Below are positions 63,690-64,000 of a DNA stretch of 64,000 nt, piece after piece. Below the pieces are notes generated by a model. The model worked only from the letters and a program-made list of their open reading frames with translations. It was not told the DNA's origin and searched no databases. The position numbers and the translations under genes were made by a program. The DNA comes from Nissolia schottii (Eukaryota > Streptophyta > Magnoliopsida > Fabales > Fabaceae): NCBI GenBank assembly GCA_003254905.1, contig QANU01102866.1, positions 343,274 to 407,273 of the forward strand, in the 5' to 3' direction. Every line of letters begins with the position of its first letter. Position 1 is the first letter of the stretch.

Positions 63690-64000
63690 ATGTGGTTTTC
63701 AATGGGGGTAAATCCGAATATATGGACGGAATAAAAAAAATTATGGATGTGTGGGCGAGGGGTATAAAATCGGACCATGTTTGGCCGATTTCAGCACGAA
63801 AAAAAAAGAGTAAAACCTGAAATGGATGAGCAGGGGCCGATTTCAGGAAAAGGAGATTTGATGGGCCGAAGTGACGCACGCGCAGGGGGCAGGAATCTCT
63901 CCTGAAATCGGCTGGGAGGAGCCCGATTTCAGGACCTGAAATCGGCAGGTGGCAAGTGGCACGTGGCACGCGGGGGGGGGGGGGGCAGGGGGGGCAGGCC
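63690..64000. other. right-edge block with inverted CCGATTTCAGG motifs and a poly-G run
   Basis: At least five close copies of CCGATTTCAG or its complement CTGAAATCGG occur in both orientations (about 63775, 63838, 63901, 63924, 63937), plus a degenerate CCTGAAATGG near 63818. The block is much more GC-rich than the satellite beside it and ends in a G run (63971-63985). Such subterminal motif clusters are seen in plant TIR elements, so this may be the edge of one that continues outside the window. No gene is visible. Confidence 0.4.

Overview
This window is nuclear DNA of a eudicot plant. It has AT-rich intergenic DNA, short GT-AG introns, plant-specific gene families (alpha-expansin, class III peroxidase, UPF0496, EXL-type GDSL lipase) and several classes of plant transposon. 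The feel of the LTR elements and gene sequences suggests a legume, possibly Glycine or a relative. That is an inference, and no alignment was run.

Layout. 1-5.6 kb is a transposon nest: a minus-strand Ty3/gypsy element (decayed gag running off the left edge, primer site, LTR) appears inserted in an older gypsy remnant, next to a 5'-truncated LINE. 5.6-12.6 kb is non-genic except for a TIR-type element at 9.6-11.5 kb that contains a 1-kb TRIM-like element with paired LTRs. 12.6-27.8 kb carries four plus-strand genes: an Alba-family RGG-rich nucleic-acid-binding protein, the proteasome lid subunit RPN3, an alpha-expansin and a class III peroxidase. 28.4-37.7 kb carries two minus-strand genes: a UPF0496 protein with a previously split first exon, and a CAD/mannitol-dehydrogenase-type alcohol dehydrogenase. 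37.9-41.3 kb is intergenic with a tRNA-derived SINE.

41.35-51.58 kb is one large nested insertion. A Mutator-like element (MULE) has ~93-bp terminal inverted repeats and a perfect 9-bp target duplication. Its transposase gene is split by a complete but dead Ty1/copia element with ~430-bp LTRs and a perfect 5-bp target duplication. The copia leader carries a short piece that looks like the start of a host UDP-apiose/xylose synthase gene. The MULE sits about 36 bp upstream of the likely TATA box of the next gene, a plus-strand LARP1-type La-related RNA-binding protein (52.2-57.7 kb). The large fourth intron of that gene holds a 1-kb hAT-like element with a perfect 8-bp target duplication and a ~235-bp tandem duplication. 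58.9-61.7 kb is a minus-strand secreted GDSL esterase/lipase. 62.1-63.7 kb is an AT-rich ~60-bp minisatellite with an apparent three-monomer higher-order period (~180 bp). The last 300 bp hold a cluster of short inverted CCGATTTCAGG motifs and a poly-G run, probably the edge of another element.

The host genes are unrelated housekeeping and cell-wall genes and do not form a pathway or operon. Expansin, peroxidase and GDSL lipase are secreted. CAD-like ADH, RPN3, Alba and LARP1 are intracellular. I see no new enzymatic system. The most unusual content is the nested transposons with readable target duplications, the apparent gene-fragment capture and the higher-order satellite.
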